A stretch of 64,000 nt of DNA from Cellulomonas chitinilytica (GCF_016862675.1 NZ_BONK01000017.1:1-64000); one strand, 5' to 3'; counted from the stretch's first letter, positions 16,734 through 25,598 are shown. The notes: generated from the sequence alone by a model not told the origin. A program made the numbers and translations.

Positions 16734-16801
16734 CGAGACCGTGACTTCGGGGTGAGAACGGCACTTCACAGTGCCGTTCTCACCCCGAACTCACGTTCTC
16801 G
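16734..16801. repeat. Long inverted repeat (32-base arms, 4-base loop)
   Basis: The arms 16734-16765 and 16770-16801 are reverse complements with two mismatches; the inner 20 base pairs are perfect, around the TCAC loop. The unit contains GGGGTGAGAACGGCACT. It lies in the 298-base gap between the divergent pgm and DUF5926 genes. There is no T-run on either side, so it is not a standard terminator. It could be a REP-like or MITE-derived element or a strong RNA hairpin. The pgm-proximal part of the gap (about 16656-16735) is a strand-biased pyrimidine-rich tract with no visible gene. Confidence 0.85.
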
Positions 16802-16879
16802 ACCCCGCCGCACGGCGGCGGGTGGGGGCGGGTGGCCGGGTCGGGCGGTGGCCGGGAGGGCGGGGGGCGGGTGGGCCGG

Positions 16880-16885
16880 TAGCCT
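16880..16885 (+). promoter_or_regulatory. Leaderless -10 (TAGCCT) of the DUF5926 gene
   Basis: TAGCCT ends seven bases before ATG 16893, consistent with transcription starting at the start codon. No -35 is visible. Confidence 0.5.
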
Positions 16886-16892
16886 GGTCCGC

Positions 16893-17717
16893 ATGGCCAA
16901 GAACACGCCCGACTTCGTGCTGCGCCCGTTCGAGGGGCTGCCCGGCGAGCCCGACTGGGTCGCGCTCAAGGAGCTCGTCCCGGCGGCGACCGCGACCGCC
17001 CGCACCACGAAGGAGCACGGCGCGCGCGACGTGCTCGTGACGACCGTCCTCCCGACCTCCTGGCCCGCGCTGCACCGCTCGGACGGCGTCGTCCTGCTGG
17101 CGCTGCAGACCGTCGGCAGCTCCGGCGACACCAGCCGCGACCTCGCCGTCGCGCTGCTCGAGGCGCTCGACGTCGAGCCCGGCACGGCCGTCGAGACGAT
17201 CGGCCTGCCCGAGCCCGGCCCGCGGCTGCAGGACGTGCTCGACCTGTCCGTCCCGTTCGAGGTGACGGTCCTCGACTCGTTCGCGTACTGGCTGGCGCCG
17301 GACACCGAGCGCACGTCCGACCTGCAGGCCGCCATCGAGGAGGCCGACTCGGGGATCGTCGAGACCGTCAAGATCGCCGCCGCCGACTCCGCGTACTGGT
17401 GCCGCATGGGTGCCCGCGAGTTCCTGCGCTGGGCGCAGCCGCACGACGAGCAGGTCGTCCTCGACGCCCTCGCCCGGCTGCACGCCCGCCGCGAGTCCGG
17501 GTTCGAGGGTGCCAAGTTCGTCGGGTACTTCCGCTCGAGCGGCCTCGTCGTGCCGGTGTGGGAGCTCGCGAAGGGCTCGGAGGCCGAGGACGTCGAGGCG
17601 CCCGTCGCCGCGTTCCGGCCCAAGTTCGAGGCCGCGCTCGCGGAGACCGGCCCGCTCGACGCGAACGAGCGTCGGGCCCGCGCCGGCCTCGTCGCCCGCC
17701 AGGTCACGCTCCGCTGA
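16893..17717 (+). CDS. DUF5926 family protein
   Basis: A 274-residue cytosolic protein of an actinobacteria-restricted family without an assigned function. Recognisable features are the start AKNTPDFVLRPFEGLPGEPDWVALKELVPAATATA, the central FEVTVLDSFAYWL, and the C-terminal WCRMGAREFLRWAQPHDE and GAKFVGYFRSSGLVVPVWEL. There is no signal peptide and no membrane segment. The DUF5926-GT2 pairing is, as far as I know, a recurrent actinobacterial neighbourhood, but the GT2 gene here has its own -10, so the pair need not be an operon. Confidence 0.85.
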   Translation: MAKNTPDFVLRPFEGLPGEPDWVALKELVPAATATARTTKEHGARDVLVTTVLPTSWPALHRSDGVVLLALQTVGSSGDTSRDLAVALLEALDVEPGTAVETIGLPEPGPRLQDVLDLSVPFEVTVLDSFAYWLAPDTERTSDLQAAIEEADSGIVETVKIAAADSAYWCRMGAREFLRWAQPHDEQVVLDALARLHARRESGFEGAKFVGYFRSSGLVVPVWELAKGSEAEDVEAPVAAFRPKFEAALAETGPLDANERRARAGLVARQVTLR

Positions 17718-17815
17718 CCGACCGTCACCGCCCGCCCCCGGGTGCTCGTCCGCGTCCGGACGGGTGCATCCCGGCGGCGGGCGGTGCTGCGTCCGGCATC
17801 CCCCGCGCGGATCGC

Positions 17816-17821
17816 TAGGCT
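17816..17821 (+). promoter_or_regulatory. Leaderless -10 (TAGGCT) of the GT2 gene
   Basis: TAGGCT ends seven bases before GTG 17829 and supports that start codon. Confidence 0.5.
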
Positions 17822-17828
17822 GACGCCC

Positions 17829-18677
17829 GTGACGCGCAAGAGCGGGAAGTCCGCCGACAGCGAGACGTCCGCCGACGCCACCCACCCGGCCGACGAGGTG
17901 CGCGCGGCCGCCCACCGGGCCCGGCAGCGGGTCGCGGTGATCATCCCCGCGAAGGACGAGTCGCGGCGGATCGCCGCGACGGTGCGCTCGGCCCGGGCGA
18001 TCCCGTTCGTCGACCTGGTGCTCGTGGTCGACGACGGGTCGGAGGACAACACGCAGCACGTCGCCCGGGAGGCGGGCGCCGTCGTCGTCCGGCACTCGCA
18101 CAACCGCGGCAAGGCCGCCGCGATGGAGACGGGTGCGGCGGTCGTCGCGATGCGCGACGCCCCGGACCGGTCGCCGCGGATCCTGCTGTTCGTCGACGGC
18201 GACCTGGGGGAGACGGCCGTGAACACGGCCCCGCTCGTGCCGCCGGTCGTCGAGGGCCACGCGGACCTGTCGATCGCGCTGCTGCCGCCGCAGCCCGGCG
18301 CCGGTGGGCGGGGCATCGTCGTCGGCGCCGCCCGGCGGGCCATCGCGTCGATGACCGGCTGGACGCCCACGCAGCCGCTGTCCGGCATGCGCTGCCTCAC
18401 GCGGGAGGCGTTCGAGGCGGCCACGCCGCTCGCGCGCGGCTGGGGTGTCGAGACGGGCATGACGATCGACCTGCTGCGGCAGGGCTTCCGGGTGGTCGAG
18501 GTGCCGTGCGAGCTGCGGCACCGGCCGTCGGGCTCGGACCTCAAGGGTCAGATGCACCGGGCCGCCCAGTACCGCGACGTGCAGCTCGCGGTGAACGCCC
18601 GCCGGGTGCGGGTCGCGGCCTCGAGCGTGCGTCACGCGGTCACGCCCGGGACGAAGACGCCTCCGACGCACCGCTGA
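17829..18677 (+). CDS. Family 2 glycosyltransferase
   Basis: A 282-residue GT-A fold enzyme. VAVIIPAKDESRRIAATV begins the Rossmann-like domain, LVVDDGSEDNT carries the nucleotide-binding Asp pair, and LLFVDGDLGE is the DxD-like metal site. RALARGWGVETGMTIDL-like sequence (seen as LARGWGVETGMTIDLL) followed by VVEVPCELRHRPSGSDLKG resembles dolichol-phosphate-mannose/glucose synthases. There is no C-terminal membrane anchor. Transfer of a sugar to a polyprenyl phosphate or other lipid is a likely but unproven role. Its last 38 bases overlap the 3' end of the convergent membrane-protein gene. Confidence 0.87.
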   Translation: MTRKSGKSADSETSADATHPADEVRAAAHRARQRVAVIIPAKDESRRIAATVRSARAIPFVDLVLVVDDGSEDNTQHVAREAGAVVVRHSHNRGKAAAMETGAAVVAMRDAPDRSPRILLFVDGDLGETAVNTAPLVPPVVEGHADLSIALLPPQPGAGGRGIVVGAARRAIASMTGWTPTQPLSGMRCLTREAFEAATPLARGWGVETGMTIDLLRQGFRVVEVPCELRHRPSGSDLKGQMHRAAQYRDVQLAVNARRVRVAASSVRHAVTPGTKTPPTHR

Positions 18678-21090
18678 CGTCCCCGGTCGGACCGGCGCCC
18701 GTGTCGGCCCCGGCATCGCCCTCGAGCGCCGTGCCGCCGGCGGGCGGCGTCTCGCCCTCACCACCGGTCCACCCGTCGGGCGACCCGAGCCGCCACTGCG
18801 CGGCGGCCGCCACGAGGCACGGCACCGCGAGCGCGATCCCCGTGGCCGGCACGACGATCCCGGAGTCGTTGATGAGGAACCCGACGGTGAGCCCGGCACC
18901 GATCGCGGCGACGGCGGGCCGCAGCAGGGGGACGGCGTGCCCGAGTCCGGCGAGCGGGCTGCCGCCGCCCATGAGGCCGCCGCGCCGGGGCCGTGCACCG
19001 GCGACGACGATCCAGGTGAGTGCCACCCCGGCGATGGCGAGCACGAGGTACCGCCACGACGTCAGGACGCGCAGGTTGGCGGACAGCTTGCGCCCGAGCA
19101 CGTCCCACAGCCCGCCGTCGAGCACGGTCGCGAAGAACCGGCCCAGGTGGGTGCGCTCGTCGGGGGGCCGCAGCCAGTCGAGCACGGCGAACCCGCCGAC
19201 GACCAGGACGCCGATGCCGCACACGAGCGCGACGGTCCGCCAGCTCACCTTCCGGCCGCTGACCACGACCGTGAGCAGCGCGAACGCGACGATGAGCGCG
19301 GGCGGGCCGCCGAAGTCGCTGCCGAGCCCGGGGGTGCCGTCGACGAGGACCAGCAGCAGCCCGAGCGCGGCCACGGACGCGGTGGCGAGCCGCCGGTGCC
19401 CGCGGCGCAGCAGGGGGTCGGCGATGGCGACGGCGAGGAGCAGGCCGCCGGCGGTGAGCAGCGCGAACGCCTGGTTGCTCATGCCGTAGAACCGGGCGGC
19501 GAGCAGCCGGTGGGCGCCCATCGGGGTGTCGATGACGAGGTTGGAGCCGGTGCACGCGTCGACGACGAGCACGGCGACGGTGACGCCGGCGACGAACCCG
19601 GCGGCGCCGAGCAGGTTCCGCCGCCACGGCCCGACGAGCGCGAGCACGGTGATGACGGCGACCCAGCCGAGGACCACCCACCAGAACGCCAGGCGCGGGT
19701 CACCGGTGCGCCACCACGGCACGAGGGCGGTGAGGAACGCGGAGATCGGGGCGGCCGCGAGGGCGAGCGACGCGACCCGCAGCACCCGCAGCGTGGGTCG
19801 CAGCGGCCGCCGGTCGGACCGGCCCTTGCGCGTGAGGATGATCGCGGCGGCGACGAACAGGGCGGCCTGGATGAGGGCGAGCCGGGCGGAGAACGCGCCG
19901 CTGACCCGGGTGATCCAGGAGGCGTGGAGCTGGACGTCGAGGAGCGCGGCCACCCGGGCGGTCGCGGTCGCGGGTCCGGCGACGGGCAGGATCGCGGAAC
20001 CGGTGAGGGCGGGCGCGGCGCCGGCGAGGCCCACGGAGTCGAGCAGCGTGGGTGTGACGTCCACGGTGACGACGAGGCCCTTCTGCCGCGTCGACCCGGA
20101 GGTGAGGAACGACTCGGAGTACGCGGCGCCGTTCGGTGCGACGCCGGTGGCCGCGGCGAGCTGCAGCACGGGCCGCGACGAGTCCGCGAGCGAGACGACG
20201 AGCACGGTCGCGCCCGAGGCGCGCGCGCCGTCGACGACGGCACCGATGCGCTCGTCGAGGGTCTGCGCCTGCGACGACCGGGTGGGCTCGACGATCGCGT
20301 CGGGGGACGGCAGGTCGGGGGCGGTGGGGTCGGACAGGCCGGGCACGACGTCCTCGTCGGCGTCCTCGGGCAGCGGTTCGGACGTGGTCCGCGGCCGGGT
20401 GGCGTAGCCGGGGTCGCGGATGACGCCGGCGTCCACGACGACGAGGCGGGACTCCGCGAGCGCGCTGCGCACGGCCCGCGTGAGGCCGGTCGCCGACTCG
20501 GGCCGGGGCAGGTGCGTGCCGACGGGCAGGCCGTCGGAGTCCGCGAGCGCGATCGCGGCGCCGGGGCCGATGCCGGTCACGGGGACGCCCGCGTCGGACA
20601 GGGTGTCGCCGAGCAGGCCGACGTGGGCGCCGTACGACTCGGCGTCGGCGGCCTGCTGGTAGTCGTCCCACCCGGGCACCAGCCCGGACTCGCCGGGGTC
20701 GCGCAGCGTGCGGCACGTGCGGTCGTCGGCGGGCAGGTCGGCGGCGCGGGTGCCCGACGAGACCGCGAGCCACCCGTCGGCAGGGCAGGACCGCGACGCG
20801 ACGGACCGGGCGGCGACGTCCCCGACGGACCCCTCGCGGGACATGTTCCACAGGGCCGGGGTGGTGAGCGTGCTGACGTCGTCCCAGCGCAGGCCGGTGA
20901 CGCCGACGAGCACGACCGGGGGGAGCGCGATGTCGTCGTCGGCCGGAGCGGGGGTGGGCGTCGGGGTCGCGGCGGACGCGGACGTGCCGACGGTCAGCGC
21001 GACGAGCACCGGGGCGACGACGGCGACGAGCACGCGCAGCACGAGGGTGCGGGTCCGGCGGGACGCGCGCGGACGGGCAGGGGTGGGCAC
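18640..21090 (-). CDS. Large membrane protein with alkaline-phosphatase-like extracytoplasmic domain
   Basis: An 816-residue protein. A signal or anchor helix (residues about 15-40, ending ASAATPTP) leads to an outside domain (50-390) with VVLVGVTGLRWDDVS, CPADGWLAVSSGTRA and GLVVTVDVTPTLLDSVGL, which resemble the metal-binding core of the alkaline-phosphatase/arylsulfatase superfamily. From about 395 to 770 there are around twelve hydrophobic helices, then an acidic Gly/Thr tail. A role in cell-envelope polymer transfer is plausible because a GT2 gene is convergent and overlapping, but is not shown. The GTG start has TAGGCT six bases upstream (leaderless). Confidence 0.78.
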   Translation of the reverse strand: MPTPARPRASRRTRTLVLRVLVAVVAPVLVALTVGTSASAATPTPTPAPADDDIALPPVVLVGVTGLRWDDVSTLTTPALWNMSREGSVGDVAARSVASRSCPADGWLAVSSGTRAADLPADDRTCRTLRDPGESGLVPGWDDYQQAADAESYGAHVGLLGDTLSDAGVPVTGIGPGAAIALADSDGLPVGTHLPRPESATGLTRAVRSALAESRLVVVDAGVIRDPGYATRPRTTSEPLPEDADEDVVPGLSDPTAPDLPSPDAIVEPTRSSQAQTLDERIGAVVDGARASGATVLVVSLADSSRPVLQLAAATGVAPNGAAYSESFLTSGSTRQKGLVVTVDVTPTLLDSVGLAGAAPALTGSAILPVAGPATATARVAALLDVQLHASWITRVSGAFSARLALIQAALFVAAAIILTRKGRSDRRPLRPTLRVLRVASLALAAAPISAFLTALVPWWRTGDPRLAFWWVVLGWVAVITVLALVGPWRRNLLGAAGFVAGVTVAVLVVDACTGSNLVIDTPMGAHRLLAARFYGMSNQAFALLTAGGLLLAVAIADPLLRRGHRRLATASVAALGLLLVLVDGTPGLGSDFGGPPALIVAFALLTVVVSGRKVSWRTVALVCGIGVLVVGGFAVLDWLRPPDERTHLGRFFATVLDGGLWDVLGRKLSANLRVLTSWRYLVLAIAGVALTWIVVAGARPRRGGLMGGGSPLAGLGHAVPLLRPAVAAIGAGLTVGFLINDSGIVVPATGIALAVPCLVAAAAQWRLGSPDGWTGGEGETPPAGGTALEGDAGADTGAGPTGDVSGASEASSSRA

Positions 21091-21096
21091 CGAACC

Positions 21097-21102
21097 AGCC
21101 TA
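21097..21102 (-). promoter_or_regulatory. Leaderless -10 (TAGGCT) of the large membrane-protein gene
   Basis: TAGGCT on the minus strand, six bases before GTG 21090. On the plus strand a TACCCT (21112-21117) in the same divergent gap may serve pheA. Confidence 0.5.
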
Positions 21103-21225
21103 CGTGCGCACTACCCTCGACCCCGGCGGGCCTGCCGCCCGTGCGGGGGACGTCCACGTGACCTGCACGGGTGGTGCACCCGTCGCCGCGGGCGAGGTGC
21201 GCCGGCGGTGGGGACGGGAGGGCTG

Positions 21226-22185
21226 ATGTCTGCACGGCCGCGCTACGCGTACCTCGGGCCCGAGGGCACGTTCACGGAGGCGGCGCTGCGTCAGGTGGCC
21301 TCGCCCGACGAGGCGGAGTACCTGCCGCAGTCCGACGTCGCCTCCGCGATCGCCGCCGTCCGCGACGGTCAGGCGGACTTCGCGGTCGTCGCGATCGAGA
21401 GCACCGTCGAGGGCGGTGTCACGGCGACGCTCGACAGCCTCGCCACCGGGTCGCCGCTCGTCCTGCTGCGCGAGGTCCTCGTCCCCGTCCAGTTCACGCT
21501 CGCCGCCGCCCCCGGGGTGCGGCTCGAGGACGTCCGCCGCATCTCGGCGCACCCGCACGCGTGGGTGCAGTGCCGCCGGTGGCTGGCGCACCACCTGCCG
21601 CAGGTCGTGCACGTGCCGGCGACGTCGAACACCGCGCCGGCCGCGCTGATCGCGGACGCGCTGCGCACCGGCGGACCGGCCGACCTGGGCTTCGACGCCG
21701 CGCTCGTCCCGCCGCCCGCGGTGCAGACGTACGGGCTCGACGTCCTCGCCGCCGACGTGGCCGACAACGTCGCGGCCCTCACCCGGTTCGTCGTCGTGGG
21801 CCACCCCGGGGACGTGCCGCCGCCGTCGGGCGCCGACAAGACGACGCTCGTGGTGCACCTGCCGGACAACGAGGCGGGGGCGCTGCTCGCGATGCTCGAG
21901 CAGTTCGCCGTGCGCGGGGTCAACCTGTCCCGCATCGAGTCGCGTCCCATCGGCGACGCGCTCGGCCGGTACTCGTTCTCCATCGACGCCGAGGGGCACA
22001 TCACGGACGAGCGGGTGGGTGAGGCGATCATGGGCCTGCGCCGCCGGTGCCCGTACGTGCGCTTCCTCGGTTCGTACCCGCGGGCCGACGCGGTCGAGCC
22101 GACTGTGCACGTCGGGACGGCGGACTCGGACTTCGTCGGTGCGCGGACGTGGCTGCGTGCCGTGCGGGAGGGCCGGGCGACCTGA
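21226..22185 (+). CDS. pheA: Prephenate dehydratase
   Basis: A 319-residue enzyme that converts prephenate to phenylpyruvate in phenylalanine synthesis. The catalytic domain starts YAYLGPEGTFTEAALRQ and includes VVAIESTVEGGVTATLD and TRFVVVGHP (the TRF motif needed for catalysis). An ACT regulatory domain follows (about 205-285) with GALLAMLEQFAVRGVNLSRIESRP, whose GALL and ESRP motifs bind phenylalanine for feedback inhibition. There is no chorismate mutase domain, as usual in actinobacteria. ATG is preceded by GGGAGG. It is convergent with the GntR gene. Confidence 0.95.
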   Translation: MSARPRYAYLGPEGTFTEAALRQVASPDEAEYLPQSDVASAIAAVRDGQADFAVVAIESTVEGGVTATLDSLATGSPLVLLREVLVPVQFTLAAAPGVRLEDVRRISAHPHAWVQCRRWLAHHLPQVVHVPATSNTAPAALIADALRTGGPADLGFDAALVPPPAVQTYGLDVLAADVADNVAALTRFVVVGHPGDVPPPSGADKTTLVVHLPDNEAGALLAMLEQFAVRGVNLSRIESRPIGDALGRYSFSIDAEGHITDERVGEAIMGLRRRCPYVRFLGSYPRADAVEPTVHVGTADSDFVGARTWLRAVREGRAT

Positions 22186-22213
22186 CCGGCCGGCCCGCAC
22201 CGGCCGCCAACGG

Positions 22214-22918
22214 TCAGGAAGCGGGCGTGAGCGGGAGGCCGAGCTGCTGGGACGCCTCGGCGAGCAGGTTCTCGCTGAACGTCAGGAAGAACCCCTGCAT
22301 GAGCTGCCCGATGAGCTCGGGCGACCCGGCGTCGATCGCGGTGAGGGCCGCGCCGCCGCGCTCCCGGACCCAGTCGCGGGGCATCTCGTCCGACGTGAGG
22401 CCCCGCAGCCGCGTCATGTGCGGCTGGAGCCGGCGGATCGCCTCGTCGAGCACGGGGTTCCCGCTGCGCTCCCGGAAGATCTGCAGGATCCGCTGGACCG
22501 CGGTGACCTGGACCGGTCCGGCGTTGAGCTGGTCGGTGAGGTCGGCGGGATCGGCGATGAGGTCGCGGATGTGCTGGATGTCGTCCGGCGTGAGGTTCGG
22601 CAGCGCCAGCCGGGCGGCCATCCCGTGCAGGGCCGCGAGGGTCTGGCCGATGGCCCGTGCCTGGTCGAGGTCGATCTCGGCGACCCGCGTCCCGCGGTTG
22701 GGCCGGTACACGACGAGGCCCTGGTCGCGCAGGCGGGTGATCGCGTCGCGGACCGGGGTGCGCGACACGTCGAGCCACGCCGCGATCTCCTCCTCGCGGA
22801 GCAGCTCGCCGGGCGCGAGGTCGCCGGAGATGACGAGCGTGAGGAGGTTGTCGTACACGAGGTCCGGCAGCAGCGTCCGCGGGGTCTCCGTGGTTCTGGT
22901 GCGGGCGGGGACTGGCAC
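22214..22918 (-). CDS. GntR family (FadR/FCD type) transcriptional regulator
   Basis: A 234-residue regulator. The N-terminal winged HTH (about 20-78) has VYDNLLTLVISGDLAPGELLREEEIAAWLDVSRTPVRDAITRLRDQGLV, the standard GntR pattern, followed by YRPNRGTRVAEID. The C-terminal helical ligand-binding domain is of FCD type, though the metal-binding His residues are not obvious. The start is GTG 22918 with AGGAG upstream; a TACCGT hexamer on the minus strand (22988-22983) is a possible -10. The target genes and effector are unknown. Confidence 0.9.
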   Translation of the reverse strand: MPVPARTRTTETPRTLLPDLVYDNLLTLVISGDLAPGELLREEEIAAWLDVSRTPVRDAITRLRDQGLVVYRPNRGTRVAEIDLDQARAIGQTLAALHGMAARLALPNLTPDDIQHIRDLIADPADLTDQLNAGPVQVTAVQRILQIFRERSGNPVLDEAIRRLQPHMTRLRGLTSDEMPRDWVRERGGAALTAIDAGSPELIGQLMQGFFLTFSENLLAEASQQLGLPLTPAS

Positions 22919-23052
22919 GTCGACTCCTGCGGTGCGAGGGGGCGGCCGGCGGCGGCTCTGGCGCTGGCACGAGCAGACTCACACGGTAGCGGTGCGGGAG
23001 CCCCGAGAGGGACGAGGTCAGCCGTTCGCCGACGTCGTCCGGCCCGGCGCCG

Positions 23053-24210
23053 TCACGTGGTCGCGACGCGGACGACGAGCGCCCCGTGGTCCACGCGCGC
23101 GGACAGCTCCGTGACCCGCCCGACGACGTCGCCGTCCACCTGCACGTGCTCGCCGCCCTGCACGACGAGCCGGACCTCCTGGGCGCGGGTGTGGTCGATG
23201 CGGCCGATCTTCGCGGGCAGGTCGTTGCGGACCCCGACGCCCTGCAGCACGACCTCGCCGAGCAGCTGCGCCCAGCCGGCGATCCCGGCGCGGGTGTCGA
23301 TCGCGGCGATGTCGAGCCACCCGTCGTCGAGCACCGCGTCGGGCAGCAGCGTCAGGCCGCCGGGGAGCCGGCCACAGTTGCCGATGAGCAGGCTGCGCAG
23401 CCGGGTGGTGGTGACGGGCTGGTCGTCGAGCCGCACGTGCACCCGGGTGCGCCGGCCGTGCAGGTGCCGCATGCCGGCGACGAAGTAGGCGATCCAGCCG
23501 ACCCGCCGCTTGAGGGTCGGGTCGGCGTCGGCGACCATCGCGGCGTCGAACCCGAGGCCGGCGATCACGAGGAAGATGTGGTCGCGCGGCTGGTCGGGGT
23601 CGCGCCGGCCGCTCGCGGGCTCGGCGGCCTCGGCGACGTCGTCGTCCATCTGCGACTCCCACCGCAGCACGCGCAGCCACCCGACGTCGATCGCGCGGTC
23701 GCGGCCCTGCAGGGCGATCTGCATCGCGGCGAGCGGGTCGTTGAGCGGGATGTCGAGGTTGCGGGCCAGCAGGTTGCCCGTGCCGAGCGGCATGAGGCCC
23801 ATGGGCACGCCCGTGCCGACGAGCCCTTCCGCGACGGCCCGGACGGTCCCGTCACCGCCGATCGCGACGACCACGTCCGCGCCGCGCTCGACGGCGCGCC
23901 GCGCCTGCCCGACCCCGGGGTCCTCGATCGTCGTCTCGAGCCACAGCGGCTCGGGCAGGTTCTGCTCCTCGCACGCTCGCAGGATCGACGTGTGCAGCGC
24001 GGCGACGTCGGGCTTGGACGGGTTCGCGACGAACGCGACGTGCTGCCCCTCGGCCCGGACCTCGCGCTGCAGCCGCAGGGCCCGCTCGTGGGCCCACGCA
24101 CGGGGCGACGTGATCCGGCGGCGCAGCTCGTTCTGCCGGACCCACAGGATGACGACGAGAACGAGCGCGGTCGCGGCCACCCCGACCGCGACCCACGCCT
24201 GCCAGACCAT
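23053..24210 (-). CDS. Diacylglycerol kinase-family lipid kinase (membrane-anchored)
   Basis: A 385-residue lipid kinase. Residues 3-25 are a transmembrane helix (WVAVGVAATALVLVVILWV). The DAGK catalytic domain has VAFVANPSKPD, VVAIGGDGTVRAVAEGL (GGDGT nucleotide motif), MPLGTGNLLARNLDIPL and VIAGLGFDAAMV, then GNCGRLPGGLTLLPDAVLDDGWLDI. Such enzymes phosphorylate diacylglycerol or related lipids. An acidic insert (WESQMDDDVAEAAEPASG) follows IDVGWLRVLR. A close paralogue without the anchor is at 49997-50926. The ATG at 24210 has TAGATT seven bases upstream (leaderless) and is preferred to an in-frame ATG 69 bases earlier. Confidence 0.9.
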   Translation of the reverse strand: MVWQAWVAVGVAATALVLVVILWVRQNELRRRITSPRAWAHERALRLQREVRAEGQHVAFVANPSKPDVAALHTSILRACEEQNLPEPLWLETTIEDPGVGQARRAVERGADVVVAIGGDGTVRAVAEGLVGTGVPMGLMPLGTGNLLARNLDIPLNDPLAAMQIALQGRDRAIDVGWLRVLRWESQMDDDVAEAAEPASGRRDPDQPRDHIFLVIAGLGFDAAMVADADPTLKRRVGWIAYFVAGMRHLHGRRTRVHVRLDDQPVTTTRLRSLLIGNCGRLPGGLTLLPDAVLDDGWLDIAAIDTRAGIAGWAQLLGEVVLQGVGVRNDLPAKIGRIDHTRAQEVRLVVQGGEHVQVDGDVVGRVTELSARVDHGALVVRVATT

Positions 24211-24217
24211 GCCAGGC

Positions 24218-24223
24218 AATCTA
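24218..24223 (-). promoter_or_regulatory. Leaderless -10 (TAGATT) of the anchored DAGK gene
   Basis: TAGATT on the minus strand, seven bases before ATG 24210. Confidence 0.5.
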
Positions 24224-24308
24224 CGGCCCACCTGCGGACGACCGCCGTTCACCTGGCGGTACGCGCCGTGGCGGCCCATTGGAGAGGGGGTCGGGTGGGC
24301 GGGGTCGG

Positions 24309-24314
24309 TAGGCT
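24309..24314 (+). promoter_or_regulatory. Leaderless -10 (TAGGCT) of serS
   Basis: TAGGCT ends six bases before GTG 24321. No Shine-Dalgarno is present, so serS is probably translated from a leaderless message. Confidence 0.55.
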
Positions 24315-24320
24315 CGGCTG

Positions 24321-25598
24321 GTGATCGATCTGCGGCTCCTGCGGGAGGACCCCGACCGTGTCCGGGCGAGCCAGGTGGCGCGAGGTGACTCCCCGCACCT
24401 GGTCGACGAGGTGCTCGACGCCGACGCCCGCCGCCGTTCCGCGCTCACCGAGTTCGAGATGCTCCGCGCCGAGCAGAAGGCCCACGGCAAGAAGGTCGCG
24501 GCCGCGCAGGGCGAGGAGAAGCAGGCGCTGCTCGCGCACGGCAAGCGGCTCGCCGAGCAGGTCAAGGCGCTGCAGGCCGACGCGGACACCGCCGAGCAGA
24601 AGGCCACCGAGCTGTCCCGGCGGATCGGGAACGTCATCGAGGACGGCGTCCCGGCGGGCGGCGAGGAGGACTACGTCGTGCTGGAGCACGTCGGCACGCC
24701 GCGCGACTTCGCCGCGGAGTTCGGGCCGGAGTTCACGGTCCGCGACCACCTGTCGCTCGGTGAGGGCCTGAAGGCGATCGACACCGAGCGCGGCGCGAAG
24801 GTGTCGGGCGCGCGGTTCTACTACCTGACGGGTCTGGGGGCGCGACTCGAGCTCGCGCTGCTCAACGCGGCCGTGGACAAGGCGCTGAGCGCCGGGTTCA
24901 CCCCCGTGATCACACCGACGCTCGTCAAGCCCGAGGTCATGGCCGGCACCGGCTTCCTCGGGTCGCACGCGGACGAGGTGTACCGCCTGGAGGCCGACGA
25001 CCTGTACCTCGTCGGCACGTCGGAGGTCGCGCTCGCGGGCTACCACAGCGGCGAGATCCTCGACCTGTCGTCGGGCCCGAAGCGCTACGCCGGGTGGAGC
25101 GCCTGCTACCGCCGGGAGGCCGGCTCGTACGGCAAGGACACCCGCGGGATCATCCGGGTGCACCAGTTCCACAAGGTCGAGGCGTTCAGCTACACGACGG
25201 TCGAGGACGCCGCCGACGAGCACCGCCGCATCCTCGGCTGGGAGAAGGAGATGCTCGAGCTCGTCGAGCTGCCCTTCCGCGTGATCGACACGGCCGCGGG
25301 CGACCTCGGGTCGAGCGCCGCCCGCAAGTTCGACTGCGAGGCGTGGCTGCCGAGCCAGCAGCGCTGGCTGGAGCTGTCGTCGACGTCGAACTGCACCACC
25401 TTCCAGGCCCGCCGCCTGGGCGTGCGGGAGCGGACGGCGGACGGGCAGGTCCGCACGGTCGCGACGCTGAACGGCACGCTCGCGACGACCCGCTGGATCG
25501 TCGCGATCCTGGAGAACCACCAGCAGGCCGACGGGTCCGTGCGGGTGCCCGAGGGGTTGAGGCCGTACCTGGGTGGCCTGGAGGTGCTGGAGCCATGA
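24321..25598 (+). CDS. serS: Seryl-tRNA synthetase
   Basis: A 425-residue class IIa aminoacyl-tRNA synthetase that charges tRNA-Ser with serine. Residues 1-105 form the tRNA-binding coiled-coil arm (MIDLRLLREDPDRVRAS to LSRRIGNVI). The catalytic domain contains motif 1 around GFTPVITPTLVKPEVM, motif 2 with CYRREAGSYGKDTRG, the serine-site segment STSNCTTFQARR, and motif 3 with TLATTRWIVAILENHQ. Length matches bacterial SerS. The start is GTG. Its stop overlaps the next gene's ATG (ATGA). Two tRNA-Ser genes are in the same window but are not linked to it. Confidence 0.97.
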   Translation: MIDLRLLREDPDRVRASQVARGDSPHLVDEVLDADARRRSALTEFEMLRAEQKAHGKKVAAAQGEEKQALLAHGKRLAEQVKALQADADTAEQKATELSRRIGNVIEDGVPAGGEEDYVVLEHVGTPRDFAAEFGPEFTVRDHLSLGEGLKAIDTERGAKVSGARFYYLTGLGARLELALLNAAVDKALSAGFTPVITPTLVKPEVMAGTGFLGSHADEVYRLEADDLYLVGTSEVALAGYHSGEILDLSSGPKRYAGWSACYRREAGSYGKDTRGIIRVHQFHKVEAFSYTTVEDAADEHRRILGWEKEMLELVELPFRVIDTAAGDLGSSAARKFDCEAWLPSQQRWLELSSTSNCTTFQARRLGVRERTADGQVRTVATLNGTLATTRWIVAILENHQQADGSVRVPEGLRPYLGGLEVLEP

